A stretch of DNA of 64,000 nucleotides from Rhododendron vialii (taxonomy: Eukaryota; Streptophyta; Magnoliopsida; Ericales; Ericaceae): assembly GCF_030253575.1 (NCBI RefSeq), contig NC_080559.1:32483501-32547500 (forward strand), written 5' to 3'. The position numbers were made by a program, and so were the translations under genes. Of this stretch, positions 1 to 13,600 are shown in pieces; position 1 is the first letter of the stretch; each line of letters begins with the position of its first letter. The notes under the pieces were generated by a model. The model worked only from the letters and a program-made list of their open reading frames with translations, ran no database searches and had not been told where the DNA came from.

Positions 1-1114
1 AATCTTTTAAACAATGCAAAATTCCTGGCGGATTTGCTCTCTCTTGATATTAGTTTCTCTCGACCATTCCATGGCTCATTGTTGTCGAGGGACTCATCTC
101 AGTAACCAACGATCGGGAGCCGTTTATTGTCGTGATGAAATTCGAACCGTCGGATGCACAATCTGATGGCTCGAAAATTCACAGCACGGTACTGCACACA
201 ATATTAAACAACACCATCCCTCAATTGGTTGTCGAGTCTCATGAATTACTTACGTGACATTGACAACGAAAGCACATCACTTGAAAAAATAGGTTGTTGA
301 ATTTTCGTTGTCACTTGTCATATTTGTCAAATTCAAATATTCAATACAACCCTGAAAAGTATTGCGCAACGTTACCGAAAATAGATATATATATGCTGAT
401 TATGCTCATGAGGTAGGCATTACTTAACTTCGACCTAAAGTTTAATAATGTACCGTCTCAATTATAAAAGCTCAGCATGTTTATTAAAAAATTTGTTTAC
501 TTATAATTCAAGTCTCGAATTGCTTACGAACAACTCGGTGAATCATTAGGGTGGGCAGTATTTCTGCATGAACCTGTCCCTCTTCTCGATCAAGATAGAT
601 GAGCCTTTTCGATCCGCACCGTCCAAAATAATTGGTCTGATTCGATCAATAACAACAAAATGCTCCGTTGATTCGTACGAAATCGACAAGCAATTACACA
701 AGAACGATGCTATGGTGATCATCATTGAATTCATAAAGTACATGACAAGTGAGGTGCGCTGTATCAATACATTATTTACACATCACTTGATATCAAAAAA
801 GTGGTCACCAGAGACTGTCACCAGGTGGTGGCCATGAGGCGGCGCGTTCTCCCCACGCTCTTCCAGTGCGCGTAGGTTGTCTCTCTCCCTCCCACTTTCG
901 TGGCAAACCCACAACGCTGATCCCCCTTTCCACTCCACCTCCGTTTCCCCTCCTCTAACGACTCCCAAACTCTCTTTTTTCCCTCCGTTATCTTCATCAC
1001 AGATTGGAATCAAAAAATACATACAGAAAATCACAACCCCCTGAGACGACGACGAAGACGGTTGTTCTCTCTCTCTCTCTCCCTAAAACCATCTACTCTC
1101 TCTCCGCACCTGCA
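1..1114. other. 5' flank and 5' UTR region of the KEA gene
   Basis: No gene is supported here. Two short overlapping ORFs near 546-837 lie on opposite strands and have no recognisable domain. From about 840 the base composition becomes CT-rich, and a short CT run (1064-1082) lies just before the KEA start, which fits a promoter and 5' UTR. No TATA box could be assigned with confidence. Confidence 0.5.
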
Positions 1115-3064
1115 ATGCGTACAGCTCTCCTCTCGCTCCTCCTCCTCCTCGATCTCTTCCTCTGCTCTCTCTCTCTACCCTCTCTCGACTCGAACGGCTC
1201 GCTGGCGGAGTTTCCCAATGCCACGGCCTTGGAATCGAACACCTCGCGATCGGGATCTAAGGAGGACAGCTTCGCCGACATGATCGATCGGGCACTGGAG
1301 AAGGAGTTCACCGAGAATGACGAGCAGTCTCAAGGTTTTTGGTTTGATTTTTTTTTTTTTAAACTCCTTTCTTTTCTGGCTTTTGTTAGGGTTATTGTGT
1401 TTGATGTGTTTATGAGTTAGGGTTTTGCATTTACTGGAAATCACCTCTCTAGGACGTGAGTGGAAAGATATTTTACTTGAATTCATTCATCTGATTCATT
1501 TAAGAACACTTCAAATGGACAAAACCAAATCTAAGCATAAATTTGAGTAAAAGCTTCATTAATGGCATAGTTGTAAATTTGAGAGGCACAAAATGGGATT
1601 CTGAAATTTGAGTAAGGATTTGAGTCTCCCTTGATTTGGGTGAAAGTCTGAGTAGAATTCACTTTGATATAAGTTTGAGTAAAGAAATGGAGTGTATTTG
1701 GAGGTGTTTTTTACTCGAATTTTGTGTTGAAGTGGAAAAAAGGAGAAAATTCGAGTAAGGGCCGGAGATGCTCTAATGTACGGAGTACCTAACAGTGAAG
1801 ATGGAACTGTTCTTAAATATTTCCTTGTTATTGTTTCCAATAAAACAGTTTCTACTTGCACACAATAGCAGATACTGGTATTTATTTATCTACATTTTGT
1901 TCATTCCTGTGGGTAAATGTGGTTGTATTGATAGTCTGGTTAAAAAAGTTGTTGTCCTATTTGGTTGGATCTTAGAATTTTGTTTTTCTATCTTTTACAT
2001 CCATGGTAGGATAATTGATGCAATGATGTAGATGATATTTTCGCTAAGGTAGTGTTTGGTTGGCTGGAATGATAGATGTAATAACTGAATGGTGATTCCT
2101 TCGCCACCCAATGAGAATAAACATTCCATTCTAGCTTAACACCAATGAACCACACACTGCCTTGGTGTTATCCAAGAATGAGTGATTAGGGCTTCCTAAC
2201 TCTTTCAGTTGTCTGTTGCAGCCACTGATCCTGGGAGCTTTAATAACAGTGTTAATGAACAGCAGGTTGGCAGTGTTCTTCTTCTTCCTGTTCCTTCTTT
2301 ATTCTTAGTGATTTGAATACTGGTACTCTCTCTTTTTAGAGTAATTTGGGAAGAATATATGGCAAGACAAACAGTTCTCTTTTTTTAACTTGTGTTGTTT
2401 TTCACATGTGGGCATCGGTAATAGATGCTCCTTTGCTACGACAATACGTGTTCTATGTAATCCTTGCATTACCAAATCCTGGCTATTGTGTTTTGCTGAA
2501 TCTAATTTGTTTAATTTTGTCAGGCAGTTTTGGAAACTGTTGCTAGAGTTAAGTCCAAGAAAAATGACACCAAGGAGGAGAAGTATGTCTTTCTATCCCG
2601 TGAACGAAATGACAGATTAACATACTACACCCCGCTAACCCCCGCTCATGTATAACGTATGACAAAAAAAAGAAAAAGAAAAAGAGAATGAAATGACAGA
2701 TTGTTTAGAATTTATGTCCAATGGAAGCAGCTGATTAATATGGTAGACCATATTATCATCATCATCGAGATTTGATTATAGCCCATCTCTATGACTCTCA
2801 TGACAGGTCATTTCAGCTTCAGGATGTTTTCAATTTGGACAGTGAGAATCGAGCAGAAGATATGCCAACATTGATAGATCGAAAGGTGTGACTTATAGCT
2901 ATTTTTAGAGGGTTCGCATCACATTTGGTTTCTTGTTAAGTGCTAAGAAAATAGATGACAACCTCACAAAGTACTGATCCATCTGTTGTGGGTTTCTGCT
3001 CAGGATAACGTGTTTATCATATCAAATCTCAAGTCAAAGTATCCTGTGCTACAGTTGGACTTAA

Positions 3065-3120
<56 letters not shown>

Positions 3121-6100
3121 GCACCTGTTTTACTGGTAACCTGCAATATTAGCTTATTCAAAGTGTTCAATAAACTACTTTGCAGGTTGATCTCGGACCT
3201 TGTTATCGTCATAGTATTTGCAACATGTGGTGGCATTGCGTTTGCTTGTGCTGGACAACCGGTTGGCCCTCTACTTCTTGTTCCATGCTGTGATCATGGA
3301 CGAAATACAATTTTGCGGATTTGTTTTTGCTATCATTCCTTTTGCGGACCTTATGTGTGTTCTTGAATTTTGCAGGTTATTACTGGATATTTGCTAGCAG
3401 GATCTGTAATTGGACCTGGAGGGTTTAATTTTGTTAGTGAACTGGTGCAAGTATGTTTTTTGTCTCTATGATGCCCAACTAGAATATTTATTTGAAGTTT
3501 GTCATCATCCTCGATCCACTTAATCTAGTAAATTTGAATGCTTTCTTGAGGATGTTCAAGAGGACAGTTTAAGGTCACAGTGTTTCTTAATACAAGTATT
3601 ACATGGAATATGGGCAATGACATGATTTTATGTGTATAATTGCTGAATCCATCCACCATGTCTGGCTGTTTAAATCCGCACTTTTGTGGAACTGATGCAA
3701 TTAGCTTCTGGCATTCTTATTATGCATATTCTTTTGAAGCAGAGTGATCTTCTTTTTGGTCATCTTCTTTCCAATTGGGAAGAAGATAAGGGAAAATTTG
3801 TTTGTGATAATGGTGCTCGATTGTAGTTGTCGTACTTAATCAATTTTCACATGGTCATGATACAGCTTCAGACTTAGGCTCCGTATTTCTATGCATTCAC
3901 ATAAAACTTTGATGCTCTCATTGTCGCATGCAGGTTGAAACAGTAGCTCAATTTGGTGTAATTTTTCTTCTTTTTGCTTTGGGCCTGGAGTTCTCCACTG
4001 CGAAGGTTAGCAGATTTTACTATTCCTGAACATATAATTGGTTTACCAATGTCATTGACTCGTGGGCTGTGATTGATCCTTCACTTTACCATTGCAGCTT
4101 CGCGTTGTTCGAGCAGTTGCTGTTTTAGGAGGCTTGCTCCAGATATTCCTATTTATGTGCTTGTGTGGAATAACAGCCTCGGTATGTCTAATCCTTTTGT
4201 CAGGGTGGGTACAAAGTGACATTGCCTTGGAGGGGTACCTCGTCTCCGAGAAAAGTGTTGAAAAAACAACTTATTAGTCTTGCATTTTGTTTACTCTTTC
4301 AATTATCTTAGGCATGACCTTATGATATTTGTGGCTGTGTGCAGCTATGCGGTGGTGAATTGTCTGAGGGAGTATTTATCGGTGTATTCTTGTCTATGTC
4401 ATCAACAGCTGTTGTGAGTATCTTCAAATAACTCCTTATTTATCGACTCATTAGTTGTAAATTTTTAGTCAACACTATGAAATTTGTGGTGTGCTGTTAG
4501 TGCTATTATACGCAGAAAATTTGGTTTAAGTTATGTGTACTATTTACGTAACGGAACTCTATACATCAAAACTTACTACTAGCATTTTGGTCTTGCTTAC
4601 TAGCATGTCAAGTTTTTTGACAAGTAACTTTCTAGTTCCTACCATACCAGGATTTATTGATTTACCTATTATTCCAAAACTATCAGTAATAAGTTATTTC
4701 TTATTGGTATGTACTATGTACTGCTTTTATTCACCATGCCTTTTCATGCCTGCATGTGGGGCCTCGTTATTTCTATTAATATCTTTCCGCCAGTAGCAGT
4801 ATTCTTGTGACGATGATGTTTTTGGCCTTGCTCAATCCTTTTTAAAGGTTACATCTACTTTGGAGTTTTGGTTTAGTTTTCCTGGCTTTTTAAAAATGAG
4901 AGCAGAAGGGCTGATTAGCCAATTCTTGTATAACGTAGTTTGCTTCTTTCTAATTAATCTTCCAGCCCATCAACATGTATTTTTTCCCTTTCTTACTAGT
5001 AAAGTATTTTTCTTCTAGCAATGTGAGGAATAATGTGACTTTGTTTTATTCACAGGTTTTGAAGTTTTTGATGGAAAAAAGTAGTATGAGTACCGTCCAT
5101 GGACAGATAACAATTGGTACCCTTATCTTGCAGGTCTGTATCATCCTCTCACTTTGTTATTCTATTGTAGATGTTATAATTTATCTAAAAATGCTTAGTT
5201 TCTACTAGCTATTCACAAAATTAGTGAAGACTACAACTTTATCTCGCTTAAGATCTTTCTCTGTTCTTGCTTTTGGATCCTAACTTTGAGTTGTTTGTTA
5301 TTACCAGGACTGCGCTGTTGGCTTGCTGTTTGCTTTGCTTCCAGTTCTTGGTGGTACTTCTGGTGTTCTTCAAGGAGTCATATCCATGACAAAATCGTAA
5401 GAACAAAACCTGAAGAATCGGCTTCTATAATGAAATGTGATGTTAATCAGCTTCTATATTATCCCCGTTTCTTTCGAATTAGATCCTCCATGTTGAGATG
5501 GAATTAGAAACTCAAGTGGATCAGTTAATAATTAACACGTGTCATCATAGTATCATACATATAAGTGGAAACAGCTCTAGTGTCTTTAGGCCCTTGTGAA
5601 TGAAGTATCATACTGCAACAAACAAATCAAATTTGTGAAAGTCTTATTGAACAATTTTAGTAATTTGTGTCTCGGGGTGCATTAAATGGATTCAGATAGA
5701 ATAAAATCTGAGGGCCGACTCCACATTTACATTGATGGCTTTGGGGATTTAATAAAATCTTTCGTATGATCACAAATTGAACATTTCTGATGCCCTTGGC
5801 TGTTGGCATCCATGATGGTGGTTAAGTACTTAAGTGTGTAGTTTCCAAATTTTCGGATTAGCTAGCAAATGCTTATCTCCTGGCTCCTGCTTATCATGTA
5901 TTTGAGTTCAATCTATAAAATGTCTTTTTTTCAGGCTGGTGGTTTTGATTGCATTTTTGGCCATTTTATCAATACTCTCTCGGACTTGTGTACCTTGGTT
6001 TTTGAAGCTGATGATTAGCCTATCATCGCAGGTACATTTTCCCTGTGACAATATGGTCAATGTACTTTTTTTTGCTGCAGTTTCTATGTGTTTATTAGGC

Positions 6101-8374
6101 CTTGATTTTAAATCTTGATTTGCAGACTAATGAACTTTATCAATTGGCGGCAGTGGCTTTCTGCTTGGTAGTTGCCTGGGTAAAGCCTTATTTACCAATT
6201 CCCTTTGTATCAAACATTTCTTATATTGTGTTCAACGTACTTTCCTGGGCGGTCTGGAATTTTTTGGAATGGGAAACATGTAATTTCTGCCCATCCCATC
6301 TTGATTGAAGACTTTTCCAACAAATTATTTACCTGCCCACCATCTTTCCAAACACTTTGCCCTTGCACACACCTGTATGTATTGTGTATAATTTGGATTG
6401 TTGTGTCCTTCCAGTGTAGCGATAAGCTGGGTCTAAGTCTTGAACTGGGCTCCTTTGCTGCTGGAGTAATGATATCAACTACTGAATTTGCTCAACATAC
6501 GCTTGAACAGGTAATATAGCCTAGTTGCTTGCTCTTTGTCAGAAGTTGCAGAGGTGGCTGATTACATTAGTTATATACTAGTTAAGTGATTATAATTCTG
6601 GGGTAACCATGAGCCCGCTGCTATGTGGATTACTCGTGCAAGAATTGGAAAGCATTAGTTGAACATGGTGTTCCTAGTCCTAGATTTAGCAATCTTCCTG
6701 TAGTGTCTTTGTTGGAAAGCGTTAGTTTCAGCTTGATGTTTGCCATGTATGAATCTCTCTTTTCTTCTCTCCCTCCCTCTCATACTTGGGGTGTATGTTG
6801 GTGGGTTCACTTGTTTAACAATTTTTTTTTAGTTATGCTTCAAATTTACATGAACTCTCTGTATTCATTCGTTTTACGTATTTAAAATAACTTGCTTGGT
6901 ATTGACCTTTACTTTGAAGCACTGTCCGTGCTTGATCTTGGCTTGGAATTCATTTAATCTTTCTTTCTTTTTTTAGGTTGAGCCAATTCGCAATTTATTT
7001 GCCGCGCTGTTCCTTGCCAGCATTGGGATGCTTATACACGTTCACTTCCTTTGGAATCACATTGACATTTTACTAGCGGCTGTTATATTGGTGATCATCA
7101 TAAAAACTGTTGTGGTTGCCACAGTGGTCAAGGGATTCAGATACAATAACAAGACTTCACTGCTGGTAAGGATACCCCGTTCCTTCATGTTTCATTATTT
7201 TGCCCCTTGATGATGACTGTACCTGTCAACAGAGGGACCTTAGTTACTTGATATTTGTAGGTTGGAATGTCTCTGGCGCAAATTGGGGAATTTGCTTTTG
7301 TTCTCTTAAGTCGTGCTTCTAATGTTCATCTAGTCGAGGTAATTCCTAAATATGTAGCATGGTTTTAGTGGATTGTTTCCAGCTTGTGCTGAAATCCTTT
7401 TATCAAAAGAAGCTTGTGACGCTCTTCTGGAGAAAGTCATTAGCTTACATGGATTACAATTGTGAGTAAGCTAATGCATCAAACTTTTTACTGTTATGAA
7501 CCTTCATGCCTAAAAGGCTGTGGCTTCAATTGGTATTCAGTGTGCAATTTCTTGTAACGCCCTATCAATTGTTTAATAGTACCTAACGTTTTAAAACCAA
7601 TGCAGGGTAAGTTGTATCTGCTGCTGCTGGGGACAACAGCTCTCAGCCTGGTGCGTAAGCTATTTTGATTTATGTTTCCAGTGATGCTGTTAGAGTTTTG
7701 GGTTCGATGCTTTCTTTTTGTTTGCTGGACACCACTAGATGATGTCTAGAGCTTGACCAACGGCATTCTCTTCTATGCAAAAGATTAACTACGGGAGCAT
7801 CCATAGGATTCCCTGCTTCTGATCCCGCCTATTGCAGGCTGTATGAGTTCCATGTGGGTTTTAAATGAGTTTTTCTTAAAGCTTGCACGTGGTAATTCTA
7901 ATATAGACAGCTAAAAATCTGTTTGTTAATGTTTTAAGTTGTAGTCAAATTCCCTTATTCTTTTTTTCTGCCAGAGAAATTAGTGCTAGAAGTTTGTTTA
8001 CTGAATAAATCTTAGCCAGTATCGACATATGCTCATAAAATAGTTTGCAGGTGACTACCCCATTGCTTTTCAAGTTGATTCCTGCTGTTGTACATCTTGG
8101 AGTGCTGTTGCGGTGGTTCTCCCCCGATATTCCAATAGAGGTAAGATTATCCCACTTGAAAATGTGTCTGTCCTCTCAAATTTTTTCACCAAGCAAAGGA
8201 GGATATGATTTTGCCCATTCCCTGCTTTAATAGAACAGTTTTGAGGTAGTTTGAAATAAGTTCCTGATACATTGAACTTATTTATAATTCCAGATTGGTT
8301 TTAAAGGAGACATCCTGCGCGCAGACAGTACTAAGCGTCTAAATTTGATGGTACAAGGCTCTCACGATTCATGA
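1115..8374 (+). CDS. KEA: K+ efflux antiporter, KEA4/5/6 type, 20 exons, complete
   Basis: Predicted cation/H+ antiporter of the CPA2 family, KEA4/5/6 clade, which exchanges K+ for H+ on endomembranes. Exons: 1115-1334, 2222-2265, 2524-2582, 2807-2885, 3004-3065, 3186-3261, 3376-3450, 3934-4005, 4098-4181, 4345-4413, 5056-5133, 5308-5396, 5935-6031, 6126-6179, 6415-6510, 6977-7165, 7261-7338, 7606-7650, 8051-8140, 8294-8374. All junctions are GT-AG, and the lengths sum to 1737 nt, or 578 aa, the usual size for this clade. Residues 1-22 look like a signal peptide. A soluble acidic segment with SFADMIDRALEKEF follows. From about residue 155 there are a dozen or so hydrophobic segments. The paired Gln-Asp of the transport core (Q306-D307) sits exactly on the exon 11/12 junction. 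No C-terminal TrkA-N domain is present, as expected for KEA4-6. The start ATG is the one that opens the signal peptide. Intron 5 begins with a long CT microsatellite. Confidence 0.95.
3067..3118 (+). repeat. (CT)n microsatellite in KEA intron 5
   Basis: About 26 CT dinucleotides begin two bases into the intron, immediately after the donor at 3066-3067. The array may affect splice-site recognition and is likely to vary in length. Confidence 0.9.
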
Positions 8375-10653
8375 TATTAAATAGAACGATGAACCAGAAA
8401 ATGAATATTTGGGGCTTTTACCTGATCGGCTTCTTATGCGGAGGACAGGTGCCTACAACTGCAAAGGAATTTGACTGAGAAATCCTTTATTTCCTTAAAC
8501 AAAGCAAGCAAGCGACTGAAATATCGCTCGGATAAAAAAAAAAAACTACGTGACGGAGATCTAGGTACATATGATTGATGGGTAAGTCTTCGTACTTAGT
8601 TAGGTCATAGTGTACTCCCACTTACCTTAATTTTGTAAATTAGTGTCCATTTTGTAATGTGATTCATATTTTTAAAGTTTTTTTAATTTTATTTTATAGG
8701 TTTTTTGTTTTATTTCTTTACTTCCTTTTTCTTTTATTTTTAATATATGAATTCCTGGCATTGTAATTAAATTTCCAAATGTATCAATTCATTTCATTTC
8801 AGTTTTGTTCCTTAAATGAAAAGCATAGCACGAATTAGACATAGTCATGTCATTTATCGGTGGTTGACCTTTGTTCTTGCTGGATTTTGAGAAGTAGGCC
8901 GGCTTCCATAGTAAAACGGTTTTGTAGGTTAATCTATTGAACCAGTTGGTCCAGTTTGGTTAGAAGAAAATCACCTCTATTCTCTTGCTTTTTTGGTTAC
9001 TGCGTAGTGATATATTAGCAAGAAAAGAAAGGAATCAATAGCTTAGAACATCTATAAGGATCAAGATTCTATCATGCGGAGATCATTCATGTGATGCAAA
9101 ATGTGATTTACACAGTTTCTTTTGAAGATAAGAACTGTTCATTTTGTTGTCCCCAATGTGTTCATCAGTTTGGTCGAATAATATTCGAAAGAAGAGAAAT
9201 GGGTAGTCTGAGTTGTTATTGTTTTTCATCTCTCTTGTGACAAATATGCCTTATTTGGATGGAACTTGATTTTTTGCATGGATGATAAGCATATCAAAAC
9301 TTAAAAATGAAATTAACGGATCTTCAAATGTGACCGTTAAGTCCCAATTTGAGTCACATGAGATATGCTTTATATGCATGTGCAAGGATAGACATTGAAT
9401 CACTTACTACAAATCGGAATCACACTACGAGTTCAAGAAATATTTCGTTGAAGTACTCGTAATGTGATTTTTCATTAGAGTGCATTCCATTTTTTTTTTG
9501 TCTTGTCTAGGAAAGATTGCACAACACGCAATTTCTTTTTCTTCTGCTTTTTTGATTCGTTTTGTTTTTTTTGATTCGTCGGTCACGAGCTCTCTTGGCC
9601 TCTCCTTTTTCACTCACCTATTGCTAGTACTATTCAACTGGATGTGTATCACATGGGTGCAGTGTACCAACCATACTTTTTGATTATTGCGTGTGAATGA
9701 ATGGAGAATTGTTGAGTATAACATCATCGAAGTCTTTCCTCATACACAACAAAAACTTTAGTGCTTTATTCCTTCAGAGCCTCTTTTGATCCAAGCTTTC
9801 AACTCAATGGAAAGCATATGGAATTATTGCCCCAAAAAGGGAGTGGTGGGGCCTTAGCACTTCTTGTTTCCTTACAAGATGATACTCCACTATTGTGATG
9901 GAGGAAAAACATGAAAGGAAAAAATAGTGCATACGTGTACATGAGAAATTTGTATTTCTTAACCACACTTCTTTCAAACAATGCTAGAACCAGGTACATC
10001 GAATGGTTTTGGATACAGTTGTGTCTCGAGTTGTGTTTTCTTATGCCTTTTTTTTAAATTTCTTTTACCCTATCCTATACCTTTTAACTCTCGAAAAAAC
10101 AAATCACTATGTGGACATACAAAAAAGATTTCCCTAAAACAAACGTGGCAGTAGCAAATTTCCAAGTATAAAAGATTAAGTCCAATTTCTCAAAATGAAA
10201 TTAAGATTAGAAAAGGTTGCATAACTTGTTTATGAGTCAAAGTTGGTCTTATAAAATTGTTTCAAGTCAGGTTAGAACTCTGACTAACTTCATCCCTTTT
10301 CTTATACTTTTTTCAACTGGTTCAAAATTTGTATTGTACTCAGTGAAAGGTTTAATTTTTTTGAAGGTTATTATTACTCATGCTAACGTGTGCAGCTTCT
10401 AAATCCGCAAAAGTAAAGATTGAGAACAGAAGCGTATATCGAGAATTGAGAGCGAAATCGGAGGATGTTACTGAAAAATTATAGAGGGCAGGTTGGGAGT
10501 TGGGTGAGTCTTGGGACATTGCCGGGGGACCTATTTAGCATAGACGATTCCTATCGGGGGTTAAAACTGGAATTGTGAGAAACTTTGAGCGCGCTATTTA
10601 AACGGCGCGAGTAACTAACCGTTTGTTTGCCTTTCAATTGTGAGAGAGAGGAA
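8375..10653 (+). other. Spacer between KEA and ET, first copy (A)
   Basis: No gene is supported. The spacer is AT-rich and is repeated, with indels, at 20566-21857 (copy B) and in pieces at 28338-28540, 30667-30935 and 31690-32850 (copy C). It contains the uninterrupted forms of sites that carry insertions in copy C: the gtact site near 9630 and the gaaat site near 10450. Confidence 0.8.
10588..10610 (+). promoter_or_regulatory. Candidate ET core promoter (TATTTAAA within a GC-rich inverted repeat)
   Basis: A TATTTAAA box about 55 bases before the ET start codon lies between GAGCGCGC and GGCGCGAG half-sites. The same arrangement is kept at 32782-32804 before the third-copy ET gene, although much of the flanking DNA has diverged. 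This is a sequence-based inference and no transcription start is known. Confidence 0.45.
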
Positions 10654-13600
10654 ATGGAGTGTCAGGTAGCGTGCTTGAGCAGCGACAGGTTGAAGAGAGA
10701 AGAAGGTTTACACCCCAAACACGACTCTCTTTTCTCCGACTGGAAGGTCTCTCTCTCTCTCTCTCTCGATCGATCGATCGATACAGAATTACAGATACAT
10801 GCTTATAGAAGCAGTTTTCTACCTTTACTTTTTCACTGACAGGCTTGGCTTTCTTTCTTCTCAATTTAGACAATCAGTAGAGGACTTTCTGAAAATTGTG
10901 TTAGGTGGGAGGTTTTTGAGAGTAATACGTGGAGAGAGATAGATAGAGAAAATTTATTTGAGATCGTACTCAAGGTTTTTAATTATCACACTCGTTGTAC
11001 TTGATGTGATCGTCATTTCTTTGAAATTAAGGCCAAAAGTAAAATGTTTCCATTCGATGGGCAAGGGTGGAGCCACGGGGTGAAATTTTACCTAGAATTG
11101 TACGGAGTACATTGTATGAGGCGGAGATGCCTTAGGGTATCTTCAATGTCTAAAACAAATTTGAATAATCAAAATTTGTCATCTCATCTTTTGGTTAACA
11201 ATGTAAAGATCCACAATGGTTCATAATCAAAAACCATTTTTAGTAGAGAGAGATAGATAGAGTTGGGAATAAATGTAAGTTGGTTAGCCTATTGAAAGTG
11301 AGAGGAGGAGGGAGAAAGAAAAGAGGAAGTGTGTGGTCCCCATTAAATTTGATTATCCAAAGATAAAAAGTTGCTAGTTTTGGTTATCAAAATGCCAAAA
11401 TTTAAGGGACTGTTAAGTTTGATTATACTATTATGAGCCTTATTTTGGACTAACATTGATAACTGAATATATCGTTTTGATAATGCCATTGGGGACACTC
11501 TTATAAGTGAGAATTCAAGTCACGAAAGGGTTGAGAGAAAGATTTATCGATTTGCCCAACCTTCATGTGAGAGCATTTGTGAAACTTGGGTGGAGGAATT
11601 TCATATATTCTTAATCCAACGAACTTTTATCAACAAGTTTAGTCTTTTTCATGTCAATGACCGTGAATTAGAGAGTGAAGCCAAGTCACACGTAGCCTGG
11701 GTACCAAAGTAAAATGAAGCATATAAGCGTGAGAGGACACACTACTCCAATGGCTAGTTTTTTTTTTAGTTCCACCCAAGACTTTAGGTACCAGGGATGG
11801 ATAGGATGAGTGTCTTTGGCCTGCACAGGGCAGGGGCTGCTGGATGAGCACACTGTGTGTAAGGGAGGGTGTGAAGTGAAGCCCCACCCTCGGTATCAAA
11901 GTAACTCGGAACATAGAAGCATGATGGCACCCTTACTCCAAATACTTAGTTTTGGGGGTTGAGTTTTATCGAAGGTTGTATAACAAGTCAACAAGACAAC
12001 GTCGAAGATAATTTTGTAGCTTGTTTTTCTGTTATAAGGTAACTTTGTGAATTTTCCTACGTATTTATTTGTGCAGGTTCTCGTCGGGCCTTCTGATTGG
12101 GAAGACCACTCCCTGGGGAAAGAAGGAGCAGAGAGATACAGGTTTGACAATCTCCCGAACTGTTCTTCATGTCCAGGGCTTTATGAGCTTGGCCGCATAG
12201 TTGTACCACGAGCTCATTCAGGACGTAAGAACGGAAATCTTGATTCACACCTCATAGATCCCGTTTACCTTGGACAAACTGACAATGTTAGGACTAGACT
12301 GCAGTGTTATGGCCGCGATGGCGCTCATTTAGAGAATGGCAACTCCAATGGTCAGGTGAATGATTATCCCCAACAAGGGCATGGACTGTTTTCGGAGGCC
12401 TTTTCCAACGGCTACTCCATCGTGTTTAGATGGGCTCCTGTAAGTATATCTTCATTTTTTCGTCATTCTTCTAAAATTGCTTGAACTTCCTTGGTTAATA
12501 GATGGTGCAATTTGATCTTCCTTGGATAATAGAAGATGAGCACAAACGGTCGATACAGGTTTGAAAACACGGCAGCAATTACGTCTCTTATTCTTAGGAT
12601 GAAAACCAGCGATGATGTGATGTTCAGTTTAGTTCGCGGACACTTAGGGGACAGTTTGACAACACTTCTTATACCCCCAAAAGAAGACCTATGTGATGTT
12701 TCTCTGCATATTAACACACTCACATTCTTCAGAGAAAAGAAATTTGCACTCTTAGCACACTTTGAGACATTTACAAGATGTATGGGTCAATCGTGTTTTG
12801 AATCTTGATATTTAAGGAATGAATTTATGGTGACTATCCGAATTATTTTATTAAAGACACTATCCCATATAAGAGATATAGTAGTAAACTTACAGCTGTA
12901 TATTTTTAAGGCATCTCAGGCTTGTCGTTTTGTGTCCTTTGATGGTTCAAAATCGCGTGTTGCTATGTCTATGTCGAGTATTAGTGTCCATGTTGTAATG
13001 TTTGATACCTTGTGATTGCTCTGTGCAAGGATACATCTAACTAAGACTTTATGTGCAAGTGTGCATGTTTAGAATTAGTTGCTGTAGGAAACAAGTTCAT
13101 TCCTCTGTCATAAGCCAACAGTGGGTGCTAAGCAAATTTGAAGTGATTAATTGTGCTTCTTATTACATTTCTTAATTGTTAAACAGATGAAAAATAAGGC
13201 GGAGGCTGAAAAAACAGAAACTCGACTGCTTGAAACCTATGATTATGCATGGAACAAAGGCAATAATGGTGTTCGTCGCCGTGGAGATGTTCTCCAACAA
13301 CTTGACGGAAGTACTTCAAGCAGTATCGTGCAGAAAGTTCCATTGTCTAAGGCCAAAAAGCTCTCCAGTTTAGATCAGAAGAAAATTGACGTAAAAACTG
13401 ACACTTGCAAGCCACTTTCATGGGAAGATGGTTCCAGAATATATACCGATTGGGGGAGCAACGATCTCCTTCCTGAAATTTTCAAATTTGGAAGATCACA
13501 GCCTAGACTTGTTACACCTAGTTTAGGTTTCAATGACGACCATTCAAATATTTGCGGGGTGGCCTTAGGTCATGGATCTGTCTGTACAAGGCCACCTGTT

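Noticed and set aside
2986..3366. Single 126-residue ORF through the KEA CT microsatellite
   Set aside because: It is exon 5, intron 5 and exon 6 of KEA read through; splice sites and frame support the spliced form.
9425..9613. Minus-strand Lys/Glu-rich ORF that recurs at 21626-21829 and 28361-28636
   Set aside because: It recurs because the whole spacer was duplicated; frames and ends differ among copies, and no domain or start context is seen.
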